Source of the DNA: Myxococcales bacterium
GTDB taxonomy: Bacteria; Myxococcota; UBA796; SXON01
Direction: 5' to 3'
NCBI GenBank assembly: GCA_009692585.1
Contig: SHYX01000062.1
Span: 1-23,654 of the forward strand
DNA length: 23,654 bases
Positions within the stretch are counted from its first letter, which is position 1. The number at the start of each line of letters is the position of its first letter. The notes beneath the pieces are model-generated. The model worked only from the letters and a program-made list of their open reading frames with translations. It searched no databases and had not been told where the DNA came from. Shown in pieces: positions 1 to 7,267 of the stretch. Position numbers and translations under genes: made by a program.

Positions 1-16
1 CGCCCTTCGGGACGCG

Positions 17-168
17 CCGGCTCCCAGGGCCATGAAACTGCTGCGGCATGGGTGACGCCCAGGTGGGGGAGAGTCGCCCGGCGGGCGGGTTATCCAACCC
101 GACCGCCGCCGCAGGCCGGAAAGCGTAGCTTGGAGGGCGGAGGGTAGGCCACGGTAGGGGGAGGACGC
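17..168 (+). repeat. Leader element copy A (152-nt dispersed structured repeat)
   Basis: This non-coding stretch lies directly before the PAS gene at 211. Read on the plus strand it matches the minus strand of 8024-8175 over its whole length without gaps, with about ten mismatches counted by eye. It contains a short hairpin at 19-31 (GGCTC/GGGCC, loop CCA). The second copy has GGCTC/GAGCC with loop CAA, so the helix survives the change. A perfect 6-bp hairpin (CGGGTT, loop ATCC, AACCCG) lies at 86-101. A purine-rich core at 111-146 is shared with a third copy near 12040. It may extend beyond the left edge of the window. Retained helices and a fixed position before a gene favour a transcribed 5' leader. 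A miniature mobile repeat is the alternative. Confidence 0.7.
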
Positions 169-197
169 GGCGAGCGTCTTCCCCCGTTTCTAGTTAG
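157..197 (+). terminator. Terminator-like hairpin at the 3' end of leader A
   Basis: Bases 157-168 (GGGGGAGGACGC) pair with 174-185 (GCGTCTTCCCCC) to give a 12-bp stem with one G-T pair and a five-base loop. The short T-rich run GTTTCTAGTT follows. It ends about 25 bases before the GTG of the PAS gene. The same arrangement recurs after copy B, with a longer loop and extra stem pairs. Such a hairpin between a structured leader and a gene could attenuate transcription, but the T-run is short and interrupted, so termination itself is an inference. Confidence 0.5.
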
Positions 198-210
198 CCT
201 CCCCTCGCCC

Positions 211-687
211 GTGTCGACCGACGAGCTCCGCACCCTTCCGTCTGAGCTGGCCGCCCCGCTGGGGGTGCTCGACGACACGCCACTGCAGTTTGCCGTCTAC
301 TCGCCGGACGACGTGCTGCCGGGGTGCAACAAGGCGTGGAGCGCCTCGTGGTTACGCGGCCGCTCCCTCCCGCTCCGGTTCGAGGACCCCGTCCGCCAGG
401 ACTTCGCCGCGAAGGAGGGGCTCGAGTTCGACTGCAACGACGTCGACGCCTTCGTCGCCGAGGTGCTGCCGCGGCGTCGCGCCGCGACCAACCGCGCGTT
501 TGCGACCGACCGAGTTGTCGGCCCGTGGTTGTGGCTCACCGAGACGCGCCGACCGGACGCCTGGTTGGTCAACGTCGCCGCGGACATCCCCGCCATCAAG
601 CGGGCCGAGCGCGCGCTTCGTAGCGCGCATGACGGCGCGATTCAGGCCGAGGGCCGCGCGCGCACGGTCATCGCGCCAGCGGACTGA
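211..687 (+). CDS. Orphan PAS-domain protein (diguanylate-cyclase-type sensor head without output domain)
   Basis: The protein has 158 residues and starts at GTG. It reads like one PAS sensor domain: a CNKAW motif near residue 40, a WLWLTETRRPDAW segment around residues 105-118, then VNVAADIPAIKRAERAL running into a helical linker. In proteobacterial PAS-GGDEF proteins the same order (TE, DGW, VATDIT, LK, ER.LR) leads straight into a GGDEF or kinase domain. Here the frame stops about 20 residues into the linker, so no catalytic domain remains. The next gene begins two bases after the stop. There is no clear Shine-Dalgarno sequence. It heads a seven-gene co-oriented cluster and directly follows leader A. 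PAS assignment is by motif pattern; the ligand and output partner are unknown. Confidence 0.6.
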   Translation: MSTDELRTLPSELAAPLGVLDDTPLQFAVYSPDDVLPGCNKAWSASWLRGRSLPLRFEDPVRQDFAAKEGLEFDCNDVDAFVAEVLPRRRAATNRAFATDRVVGPWLWLTETRRPDAWLVNVAADIPAIKRAERALRSAHDGAIQAEGRARTVIAPAD

Positions 688-689
688 GA

Positions 690-1718
690 GTGTCGCGACC
701 GCTGGCGAGTCCCGGCTGGCTCCATTCCGCGCGCGGCGACACGCTCTTCCTGCTCGCTCCGCTCGCGCTCTCCGGGCTCCTGGCACCCCTGCTCCCGCCG
801 GGGACCTCGGGCGGACTCCCGGCCTGGCTGCTCCTGGTGGTGTGCATCGACGTCGCCCACGTCTGGAGCACACTCTGGCGCACCTGGCTCGACCCCGCTG
901 AACGCCGGCGTCGCGCCGCGCTGCTATGGGCCCTGCCCCTCGCGGTGCTCCTCGTCGCGCTGGCGACGGTGTCGGTGAGCCCCGGCCGCTTCTGGACCCT
1001 CCTCACCTACATCGCGATCTTCCACTTCATCCGCCAGCAACTCGGCTTCGCGATGCTGTACCGTGCCGGTGCCGGACTGGCCGGGCACGACCTCGGTGCC
1101 AAGGTGGAGCGGGCGGCGATCCAGGCGGTGTGCGCCCTCGCGGTGCTCGTCTGGCACGTCCGGGGTCGTCCCTTCGACTGGTTTGTCGCCGGGGACTTCC
1201 TGGGTCCGGTGCCCGGTGGGGTCCTGGCGCCGGCTGCGGCGCTCACCGCCGCCCTGGTCACCGCGCACGTCGTCTTCCGAGTGCGGAGCCGCCGAGCCAA
1301 CCGCGGCGGCGATCTTTGGTTTGTCGCGACAGCAGTGAACTGGTGGGGCGGAATCGTCCTGGCCCGCAGCGACCTCGGCTTCACCGTGGCCAACGTCGTC
1401 GGCCATGGGGTCCCCTACCTCGCCCTGGTGTGGTTCACCGCTCGCCCCGGGGGCCAGCGTCCGGGCGGCACCCCAGCGCTCTCGGGCCGGTGGGCACCCG
1501 CGCTCTTCGCCGGGCTCCCCCTGGCGTTGGCGTTTGCGGAAGAGCTCACCTGGGACCTCACCGTCTGGCAAGAACACCTACCCCCCTTCAACGTGCCGGA
1601 CGCCGTGGTGCCCATCGCCACCGCGATCCTCGTCGTACCGCAACTCACCCACTACCTGCTCGACGGCGTGATCTGGAAGCTCGACGACGCGCTGCGCGCG
1701 CGGCTGGGGTTCGGATAG
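690..1718 (+). CDS. Uncharacterised polytopic membrane protein
   Basis: The GTG start lies two bases after the PAS stop, so translation is probably coupled. The 342 residues form roughly eight hydrophobic segments. Histidines recur in or beside them, in the contexts IDVAHVWSTLWRT, IAIFHFIRQQLGF, NVVGHGVPYL and LTHYLLDGVIWKLD. Such a spread of intramembrane histidines is seen in membrane metal- or haem-binding enzymes, but I cannot place this protein in a named family. The closing HY.LDG.IWK motif recalls uncharacterised bacterial membrane proteins. It sits between a sensor fragment and a polyamine-type enzyme, which does not settle a role. An integral inner-membrane location is safe; a catalytic function is speculative. 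Confidence 0.7.
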   Translation: MSRPLASPGWLHSARGDTLFLLAPLALSGLLAPLLPPGTSGGLPAWLLLVVCIDVAHVWSTLWRTWLDPAERRRRAALLWALPLAVLLVALATVSVSPGRFWTLLTYIAIFHFIRQQLGFAMLYRAGAGLAGHDLGAKVERAAIQAVCALAVLVWHVRGRPFDWFVAGDFLGPVPGGVLAPAAALTAALVTAHVVFRVRSRRANRGGDLWFVATAVNWWGGIVLARSDLGFTVANVVGHGVPYLALVWFTARPGGQRPGGTPALSGRWAPALFAGLPLALAFAEELTWDLTVWQEHLPPFNVPDAVVPIATAILVVPQLTHYLLDGVIWKLDDALRARLGFG

Positions 1719-1735
1719 TCACCGGTGCCGCCCCC

Positions 1736-1748
1736 GGAGGCACCCTTG
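1736..1748 (+). promoter_or_regulatory. Ribosome binding site deciding the speD start
   Basis: GGAGG at 1736-1740 stands five bases before the TTG codon at 1746-1748. This makes TTG a better start than the upstream in-frame GTG at 1725, which has no such site. The TTG start also fits the usual N-terminus of the SpeD family. Confidence 0.55.
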
Positions 1749-2111
1749 CTCATCCGCCAGCTCCTCGTCGACGCCCAAGGTTGTCGCGGTCCGCTCGACG
1801 ACGCCGAGGCGCTGGCGGCCGGGCTCGATCGGGCGGCACGGACCGCGGGCGCCACGGTCGTCGAGCGCGCGCTCGCCCGCTATGTCCCGCACGGCGTCAC
1901 CGCGGTGGTGATCCTCGCCGAGTCGCACATCATCCTCTCAACCTGGCCCGAGCACCGGCTCGCGCTGGTCGACGTGCTGCTGTGCAACGACCAGATGGAC
2001 CCTTCCGTCGCCTGGGAGGTGCTCGCCGAGATGCTGCTCCCCGACAAGATCGTGTGTCAACCGGGAGTCCGAGCGGTGGGCCTCTCGACGGGGGCGGACC
2101 GAATCGGGTAA
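1746..2111 (+). CDS. speD: SpeD-like pyruvoyl-dependent decarboxylase (AdoMet decarboxylase family)
   Basis: This is a short prokaryotic (class 1b) AdoMet decarboxylase homologue of 121 residues from the TTG start chosen here, or 128 from GTG at 1725. Family members self-cleave at Glu-Ser to form a pyruvoyl cofactor. AdoMet decarboxylase then supplies aminopropyl groups for spermidine. The cleavage motif is clear: LAESH, followed by STWPEH and then LLCND. The cysteine lies 20 residues after the cleavage serine, as in the Thermotoga maritima enzyme. The residue five after that serine is Ser, where Thermotoga has the processing histidine (IHTYPE). No spermidine synthase gene is adjacent. Some SpeD homologues decarboxylate ornithine or arginine instead, so the substrate is open. 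The family assignment is strong. Confidence 0.85.
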   Translation: MLIRQLLVDAQGCRGPLDDAEALAAGLDRAARTAGATVVERALARYVPHGVTAVVILAESHIILSTWPEHRLALVDVLLCNDQMDPSVAWEVLAEMLLPDKIVCQPGVRAVGLSTGADRIG

Positions 2112-2121
2112 GGTCGCACCG

Positions 2122-2997
2122 ATGCGCCGTGCCCTCGCCAGTGTCGCCCTCCTCGCGCTCCCCACCGCAGGCCACGCCGCCTTCCCGGAGCGCCTCTCTC
2201 TCTGGGCCATGGACGACTTCGATGGAGCCCGCACCGAAGTCGTAGAGGGCGACGACTACGTGGCGGCCGGCTGGAAACAGGTGGCGCTGGAGTTGGGGAC
2301 GACCCTCTCCAACAAGCCCACCGCTCCCGCGCGCACCCTCGGGGCCGCCGGCTTTCACGTGGGGCTGACCACCACCTTTGCCCACCTGCCCGGCCGCTGG
2401 GCGGACAACTCCGATCCTGAAGGGTGGGAGCTGATGGACCCCGACGAGGAGGCGATGCCGATGTTGGTGGTCCCGACGGTCCAGGTCCGCAAGGGCCTGC
2501 CCGCCTCGCTCGAGGTCGGTGCGAACTTCGGCTGGCTCGGCGGCACCGAGTCCGCCGTGGTGGGCGGCTATGGCCGGATCGGCCTGATTGAGGGGCACCG
2601 CACCCTGCCCGACGTGTCGCTGCAAGCCGGGTACGCGGCGTTCGTCGGCAACGACGAGTTCGAGCTCGGCGCGCTCGACATGAGCATGAACCTCGGGTAT
2701 TCCCTTCCCTTCGGCCCCATCGAGGGCATCAACACCGCGAGGTTCTCCCCCTTCGTCAATCTGGGCCTGACCCGGGTGCATGCCGCGCCGCGGGTGGATC
2801 TGGCGGGGTCCCGCCTCGACGGCCGACTCCTCGAACTGACCGGCTTCGAGGGGGAAGGTTTCGACGAGACCCTCGCGCCGTTCACCTTTGCCCTCGGTTT
2901 TGAGGTGCAGAGCGGCGCCTTCGCGTTCGACTTCTCCAGCGGCTACGCGGTGGGTGGTTCGTTGACCTTCAACCTCGGGCTGGGGTTCACCTACTGA
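2122..2997 (+). CDS. Outer-membrane beta-barrel protein with signal peptide
   Basis: The protein has 291 residues and an ATG start ten bases after the speD stop. It opens with a signal peptide (MRRALASVALLALPTAGHA, cleavage probably after GHA). The rest alternates polar and hydrophobic residues in amphipathic strands with Gly and aromatic girdle residues, for example SLEVGANFGWLGG and GRIGLIEGH. It ends with LTFNLGLGFTY, a terminal aromatic strand typical of proteins inserted by the Bam machinery. The length suits a barrel of roughly ten to twelve strands. I do not recognise a specific porin family. It is followed after seven bases by another barrel-containing protein. The role in the outer membrane (channel, receptor or structural) cannot be told. 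Confidence 0.65.
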   Translation: MRRALASVALLALPTAGHAAFPERLSLWAMDDFDGARTEVVEGDDYVAAGWKQVALELGTTLSNKPTAPARTLGAAGFHVGLTTTFAHLPGRWADNSDPEGWELMDPDEEAMPMLVVPTVQVRKGLPASLEVGANFGWLGGTESAVVGGYGRIGLIEGHRTLPDVSLQAGYAAFVGNDEFELGALDMSMNLGYSLPFGPIEGINTARFSPFVNLGLTRVHAAPRVDLAGSRLDGRLLELTGFEGEGFDETLAPFTFALGFEVQSGAFAFDFSSGYAVGGSLTFNLGLGFTY

Positions 2998-3004
2998 ACC
3001 GACG

Positions 3005-5245
3005 ATGATCCTGTTCACCGCCGCGGCGTTGGCCTTGGAGTTGACGGTCGAAGCGACGGTCGCCGCCGACCTTCGCAGGGTGACCGGGTCGATCGTGGCG
3101 GACACCCCGACCCCCGTCGAATGGGGCCGGCCGTTGTCGGCGCTCGACCGGGTGGTGGGTGATCTCGAGGTCGTGCGGGGGGGCCCGGGGTGGTCCGACG
3201 CGGGGTCGATGGAGCTGGCGACGATGCCGTTTTCGTGCACTTTTCGCACCGTGCTGCCCCAACGCTTCGGAGACACCGGCGCGCTCCCCGGCGAAGGGTT
3301 CTGGAGCAACGGCACCTGGCTGCCACGCGCGTCCACCGACGCGGCGACCTGGTCCGTCCTTCTACACGTCCCCGTCGGCATGGTGGTGGTGCTCAACGGG
3401 TCCGTACACACCGACACCACCGAGGTCCGATGGTCTGGGGTCGCCGACCGACTGGCCCTGGCGGTGCTCCCGCGCGAGCGCGCCCCGATCTCGCGGGTCG
3501 ACCTTGGGCAGGGGCAGGTGTGGTTCGTCGGCCGAGCCGCGCAGCGGCCGAACGTCCAAAAGCAGGTCCGCGCCCTCCTCGTCGATGGGTGGCCGTGGTC
3601 GGCGCCCGTCGATCTGGTGGTGGTGAGTGACCACGACCGCCGCCACCTGGCGACGGCTGGCCCCGGAGTTGTCTACCTCTCCGACCGGGCGTTCCGGTTG
3701 TCGCCCGGCCTGTCCCGGTTTCACTGGCCGGCGGTGCGTCGGGCGCTCTACGCGGCGGGACTCGCCGAGCGCCCGCTCTGGGACGCTCGTTTTCTCGCGA
3801 CCCTCCTCACCGAAGACCTGCCGGCGCCGAAGGTGGAGAAGGCCCTCGGCTGGGCAGCCTGGAACCCGATCATCGACGAGCTGTTGACCGATGGGACCCT
3901 CCCGTTTTACGAAGACACCTTCAGCGAAGCGAGGCCCGCGCCGGCAGATCCGCTCTTGGCACTGGCGGGCCGGCGAGACCCCCGCGCCGCGGCGCTCCAG
4001 GCCCGGGAAGCGCTGACACCGACGGCGATCGCGCCCCTGATCCGAGAAGCCCTTGCCGGCGCTCCGGACGCGCCAGGGGGGCCGGTGCTCGAGGCGCTGC
4101 GACGCCTCGGCCTGACCGACGTCCTACCCGAGGCGTGGCTCGCCGGCGACGATCCCGGGAACGAGTATGCGATCGTCGCGACCCGCACCGGAGGGCTGCG
4201 ACTGGAGCGCCGCGGCGGCACCACCCCCGAGCCGGTGGTCCTCGACATCGACGGCGTGCGCACGACCGAGCTGGTTCCGGGCGCTCCGTACACCCTCGAT
4301 CTGCCAGAAACCGCCCGAGTCGTGACCGTCGACCCAGTCGCCCACCTGATCGACCCCGCGCGTGGCGACAACCGCGCGCCGGCGCGATGGGCGGCGGTCC
4401 TCACCGGCTGGGCGACAGACATCTCTCCGTCGCAGGGTTCGTTCACCGCCTGGGGCGACGTGCTCTTTCGCCGGCAGGGCGACACCGAGAACCTGTTCCT
4501 CGCCGGCATCCAGCACACCCCCAAGGACCTTGTTTCGATCGACCTCGGCTACGTCCGCTACTTCGGGCCGCTCCTGGACCGGCGCCAGCGCCACCATCGC
4601 ATCGCCCTCATGGTCGGCGGTTCGATCTTCGACCCGGCCTACCGCGACACCATCGATGGCGACGCCGCGGTGGAGGGATCGATGGGCTACGCCTGGGACA
4701 CCCGCGCTGGCGACACCTTTGCCTTTCGAGGTCGCCGCGTCGGCGCCGGGGTCTCGGGCGGCGTGCGCGTTCACGACGGCGCCGCGTGGAGCGGAATCGG
4801 CGCGACCTGGATCGAGCTCATCGCCCTCCATCCGCGCCACGTCGTCGCCACTCGCCTCCGCGCGGGCTGGGCGGGGGGCGAGGTGGAGCACCGCCTGCTG
4901 ACCCTCGGCGGCGCCGACGCGGTCCGAAGCGTCCGCGAAGACGAGGTGGTGGGCACGTTGCGCGCGGTCGGCAATCTCGAGTACCGCTGGTCGATCATCC
5001 GCGACGCGTCGGTCCCGCTGCCCTTGGCCTGGCTCTCCGAAGTACAGTTGGCGCCTGGGTTCGACGTGGGTGCGGTCGAGGCGGACGGTGCCCACACCGG
5101 CGGCGGGGCCACCTTGGGTCTCTACTGCATCCTCGACATCTTCGGCGCACGGCCTACGCTACTGGGAGTGGTGACGGCCTTTCCCGTCTGGCCCGATCCG
5201 GGTCTCGTTCCTCAGGTATACTTCTCCTTCGACCACGCCTACTGA
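3005..5245 (+). CDS. Degenerate M1-peptidase-like domain fused to an Omp85-like barrel
   Basis: The 746-residue protein begins with a short hydrophobic N-terminus that may be a signal peptide. Residues about 60-240 resemble the N-terminal part of M1 aminopeptidases: NGTWLPR near 102-108, LLHVPVGMVVVLNGS near 119-133, then VVYLSDRAF near 222. The zinc motif HExxH is absent, so no peptidase activity is expected. A helical middle section (about 310-380) follows, then beta-rich repeats. From about 460 the sequence is a barrel. LLTLGGADAVRSV at 631-643 followed by NLEYRW at 657-662 recalls the GG..xxRG and N.EYR signatures of BamA/TamA-type barrels. The C-terminus is YFSFDHAY. A surface or secretion role is inferred. 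The M1 part is the less certain half. Confidence 0.6.
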   Translation: MILFTAAALALELTVEATVAADLRRVTGSIVADTPTPVEWGRPLSALDRVVGDLEVVRGGPGWSDAGSMELATMPFSCTFRTVLPQRFGDTGALPGEGFWSNGTWLPRASTDAATWSVLLHVPVGMVVVLNGSVHTDTTEVRWSGVADRLALAVLPRERAPISRVDLGQGQVWFVGRAAQRPNVQKQVRALLVDGWPWSAPVDLVVVSDHDRRHLATAGPGVVYLSDRAFRLSPGLSRFHWPAVRRALYAAGLAERPLWDARFLATLLTEDLPAPKVEKALGWAAWNPIIDELLTDGTLPFYEDTFSEARPAPADPLLALAGRRDPRAAALQAREALTPTAIAPLIREALAGAPDAPGGPVLEALRRLGLTDVLPEAWLAGDDPGNEYAIVATRTGGLRLERRGGTTPEPVVLDIDGVRTTELVPGAPYTLDLPETARVVTVDPVAHLIDPARGDNRAPARWAAVLTGWATDISPSQGSFTAWGDVLFRRQGDTENLFLAGIQHTPKDLVSIDLGYVRYFGPLLDRRQRHHRIALMVGGSIFDPAYRDTIDGDAAVEGSMGYAWDTRAGDTFAFRGRRVGAGVSGGVRVHDGAAWSGIGATWIELIALHPRHVVATRLRAGWAGGEVEHRLLTLGGADAVRSVREDEVVGTLRAVGNLEYRWSIIRDASVPLPLAWLSEVQLAPGFDVGAVEADGAHTGGGATLGLYCILDIFGARPTLLGVVTAFPVWPDPGLVPQVYFSFDHAY

Positions 5246-5257
5246 CCTTGGAGTCCC

Positions 5258-5638
5258 ATGCTCTCCCTCCTCTCCCTCTTCTCCCTGCTGGGATGCGAAC
5301 TCTTCAGCGCCGAATCCGTCGGGGCGTTCACGTGTGACAAGTACTGCGACGAGGTCGTCGCCAAGACCAACGAGTGCGCACAAGCCGCGTTCGAGGAACA
5401 ATGTGCGGCGGATCCCGACTGCGGCGACTACGCGGAGAGTGATCTCGCGGCTTATGCCAGCGAAGGCCGCTCGGACTGGGCGGACGCCAGCTCAGACGAG
5501 ATGGTTGCCTCCTGCGAGAGCGACCTTTCGGCGGCGGGCAAGACCGACTCCGAGTGCCAGGTCGAGACGGCAGTGCTCAACAACCTCACCTGCGACGAAA
5601 TCCTCCAGCTGCTCGGAACCATGCAGTCGGGTGCTTGA
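5258..5638 (+). CDS. Small cysteine-rich lipoprotein
   Basis: The protein has 126 residues and a GGAG site six bases or so before the ATG. A short hydrophobic stretch ends in the lipobox LLGC, so Cys13 should be lipidated after signal peptidase II cleavage. The mature part is acidic and contains eight further cysteines (TCDKYC, NEC, EQC, DPDC, ASC, SEC, LTC), probably four disulfides in a secreted helical fold. Cysteine-rich lipoproteins of this style are frequent in myxobacterial-type genomes and mostly unnamed. I recognise no functional domain. It lies 12 bases after the Omp85-like gene and nine before the NlpC/P60 gene, which suggests co-expression with envelope proteins. Confidence 0.7.
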   Translation: MLSLLSLFSLLGCELFSAESVGAFTCDKYCDEVVAKTNECAQAAFEEQCAADPDCGDYAESDLAAYASEGRSDWADASSDEMVASCESDLSAAGKTDSECQVETAVLNNLTCDEILQLLGTMQSGA

Positions 5639-5647
5639 CGCGTCAAG

Positions 5648-6370
5648 ATGCGCTATGCAGATCGGGTGGTGCTCCTGCTGCTCCTCGTTGGGTGTGCGCC
5701 CGCCTCGTGGCGCATGCCGGGCCCCCTGCGTGGGTTGGGTCTCGGCGCGGACGAATCCGTGGCCACCTACCTGGCACGGCGGGCGCCCGAGCCACCGGCG
5801 GAGGCTCCTGGAGGAAAAGCTGCGCCCAACGCCATCGCGCGCAAGATCGTTGCCGCGGCGGAGTCGTTTGTGGGCGACGGACAGCTCGTCGTACGCGGCG
5901 AGAACTATCGCTTCGACTGCTCCGGCCTGGTGGAGGCCGCGCTCGCCGAGGCCGGCGTCCCGGCATCCGGCAGTTCGGCGATGCTGTACGAACAGGCCCG
6001 AAACGCGGGACTCCTGCATCACCGACGCCGCCCCAGCGCCGGCGACGTCGCGTTCTTCGACAACACCTATGACCGCAACGGCAACGGCCGCCTCGACGAC
6101 GAACTGACCCACACCGCCATCGTGGTGGGCGTCGACTCGGACGGCACCATCGCGTTGGTGCACGTCGGTAGCGGGGGCGTCGTTCGCTTCTCGATGAACC
6201 TGGTGGCGCCTCACCAGGAGGCCGATGACAACGGCAAGCTCAACGACTTCCTCCGGGCTCGGACGCGTCGCGATCCGATCGGAACCGCGTACCTGGCCGG
6301 CGAGCTGTGGGTGGCCTTCGGTCGTTTCTGGGCACAGTCCGCGCCGCCCGCCGTCAGCGACGCCGTGTAG
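5648..6370 (+). CDS. NlpC/P60-family lipoprotein (putative peptidoglycan endopeptidase)
   Basis: The 240-residue protein has a lipobox ending LLVGC (Cys16), so it is a predicted lipoprotein. Residues about 63-210 form an NlpC/P60 cysteine peptidase domain. The nucleophile is Cys91 in FDCSG, the base is His155 in LTHTAIVV and the third polar residue is probably His172 in VHVG. Family members cut gamma-D-glutamyl-diaminopimelate bonds in peptidoglycan stem peptides. Between Cys and His is a loop, DRNGNGRLDDE (142-152), that looks like an EF-hand calcium loop; this is unusual inside the domain. It is the last gene of the plus-strand cluster and converges with the minus-strand gene ending at 6395. 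No clear terminator stands between them. Confidence 0.85.
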   Translation: MRYADRVVLLLLLVGCAPASWRMPGPLRGLGLGADESVATYLARRAPEPPAEAPGGKAAPNAIARKIVAAAESFVGDGQLVVRGENYRFDCSGLVEAALAEAGVPASGSSAMLYEQARNAGLLHHRRRPSAGDVAFFDNTYDRNGNGRLDDELTHTAIVVGVDSDGTIALVHVGSGGVVRFSMNLVAPHQEADDNGKLNDFLRARTRRDPIGTAYLAGELWVAFGRFWAQSAPPAVSDAV

Positions 6371-6394
6371 GCCGACGGGGTGCCGGTGCGGTGA

Positions 6395-7267
6395 TCACCG
6401 CTCGACGACGTAGTCCCCGAGCACCAGAACATCGGCCCGTAGGCCGCGGAAGGCCCGAACCACGTCGGTCGGCGACTGCGCGACGATGCCGTCCGGGGCG
6501 CGCAGTAACTCGACCCTGGCGGGACCCCACCAGTCCGCCGGCGGCGCGTGGGAAGCCGACGGCGGGCGCGATGCCGGCAGCAGGTACACCCGGGGACCGA
6601 GCGGCGTGTCCACAAACGCGGCAGGACCGTGGGCCCAGACGACGGTGCGTCCGGACTCCAGCGCGGCCAACGCCGCCGCGCCGGGGTTCTCGACGCGATT
6701 CCGGGGCAGTTGGCCGTTGGAGAGGGCGCGGTAGGCGGCGAGGTCGTCGAAGCCCGGACCCCACAGCGGCGTGTCCGGGAGCCGCAGGCCCGGTCGGTGG
6801 GCCAGCGCCGCGCCCACGGCCAGGGCGGCGCCGACCGCCGGGATGGAGGCCGGACAAGCGCGCACCGCGGTGGGGGCGTCGATCGCCGTCACGAGAACAT
6901 GGCCGAGGCCGCCCGCCGCCAGGGCGCGCGCCAAAACCGCGGCGTCCACGGCCGCAGCGGCGGAGGCCCCACGCCGCACGCGCGCGCTGGTGTCCACCGG
7001 CGGCGCCCCGGCTCGGAGCCTGGACACCAACCCAACCACGCGGGAAAGGGGCCCCCCGGGAGCCAATCCCACCACCACCACCTCGCCGACGTCGCCGCCG
7101 GCCACGCCCGCCTCGTCGAGCACCGCATCCACCGCCGCCGAGGGGAACCCCCCTGGGAGGAGCACGCGTCGCAACACAGACTCCCGGACCGCGAGGCGGA
7201 GCATGCCGCCTACAAAGCAGGCGGCAGCGGGCTCGTCGGCGACCTGAACCGCCAGGAGCACGCTCAC
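6395..7267 (-). CDS. Shrunken carbamoyltransferase-like protein (NodU/CmcH family remnant)
   Basis: The 290-residue protein starts at a GTG that overlaps the stop of the upstream EcsC-like gene (GTGA). Its order of motifs follows NodU/CmcH O-carbamoyltransferases. An ASKHA-type opening (LLAVQVADEPAAACFVGG, then VRES and LPGGFPSAAVDAVLDEAG) covers residues 1-55. PLWGPGFDD at 167-175 corresponds to the family's YLGP.FSD segment. VVWAHGPAAF and LGPRVYLLPA at 209-231 correspond to GW..GR.EFGPRALG. The ending FRGLRADVLVLGDYVVE at 273-289 corresponds to the closing MDVLV..N/DF segment. Normal members have about 550-600 residues, and the middle, with the His-rich metal site, is largely missing. Carbamoyl transfer is therefore doubtful. 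It may be a regulatory relic or a decaying gene. Confidence 0.55.
   Translation of the reverse strand: MSVLLAVQVADEPAAACFVGGMLRLAVRESVLRRVLLPGGFPSAAVDAVLDEAGVAGGDVGEVVVVGLAPGGPLSRVVGLVSRLRAGAPPVDTSARVRRGASAAAAVDAAVLARALAAGGLGHVLVTAIDAPTAVRACPASIPAVGAALAVGAALAHRPGLRLPDTPLWGPGFDDLAAYRALSNGQLPRNRVENPGAAALAALESGRTVVWAHGPAAFVDTPLGPRVYLLPASRPPSASHAPPADWWGPARVELLRAPDGIVAQSPTDVVRAFRGLRADVLVLGDYVVER

Noticed and set aside
17..168. Leader A as a c-di-GMP, cobalamin, TPP, FMN or Moco riboswitch, or as SRP, 6S, tmRNA or RNase P RNA
   Set aside because: None of the invariant blocks I know for these RNAs is present. GCAGGCCGGAAAGCG only superficially resembles the SRP domain IV sequence.
90..278. A 62-codon minus-strand frame across leader A
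   Set aside because: It runs antisense through the leader and into the PAS gene, has low-complexity Arg/Pro/Ser content, and has no ribosome site.
1930..3420. A 496-codon open frame on the minus strand
   Set aside because: It covers the SpeD, barrel and M1-like genes in antisense. Its translation shows no motif, while the plus-strand genes show clear ones.
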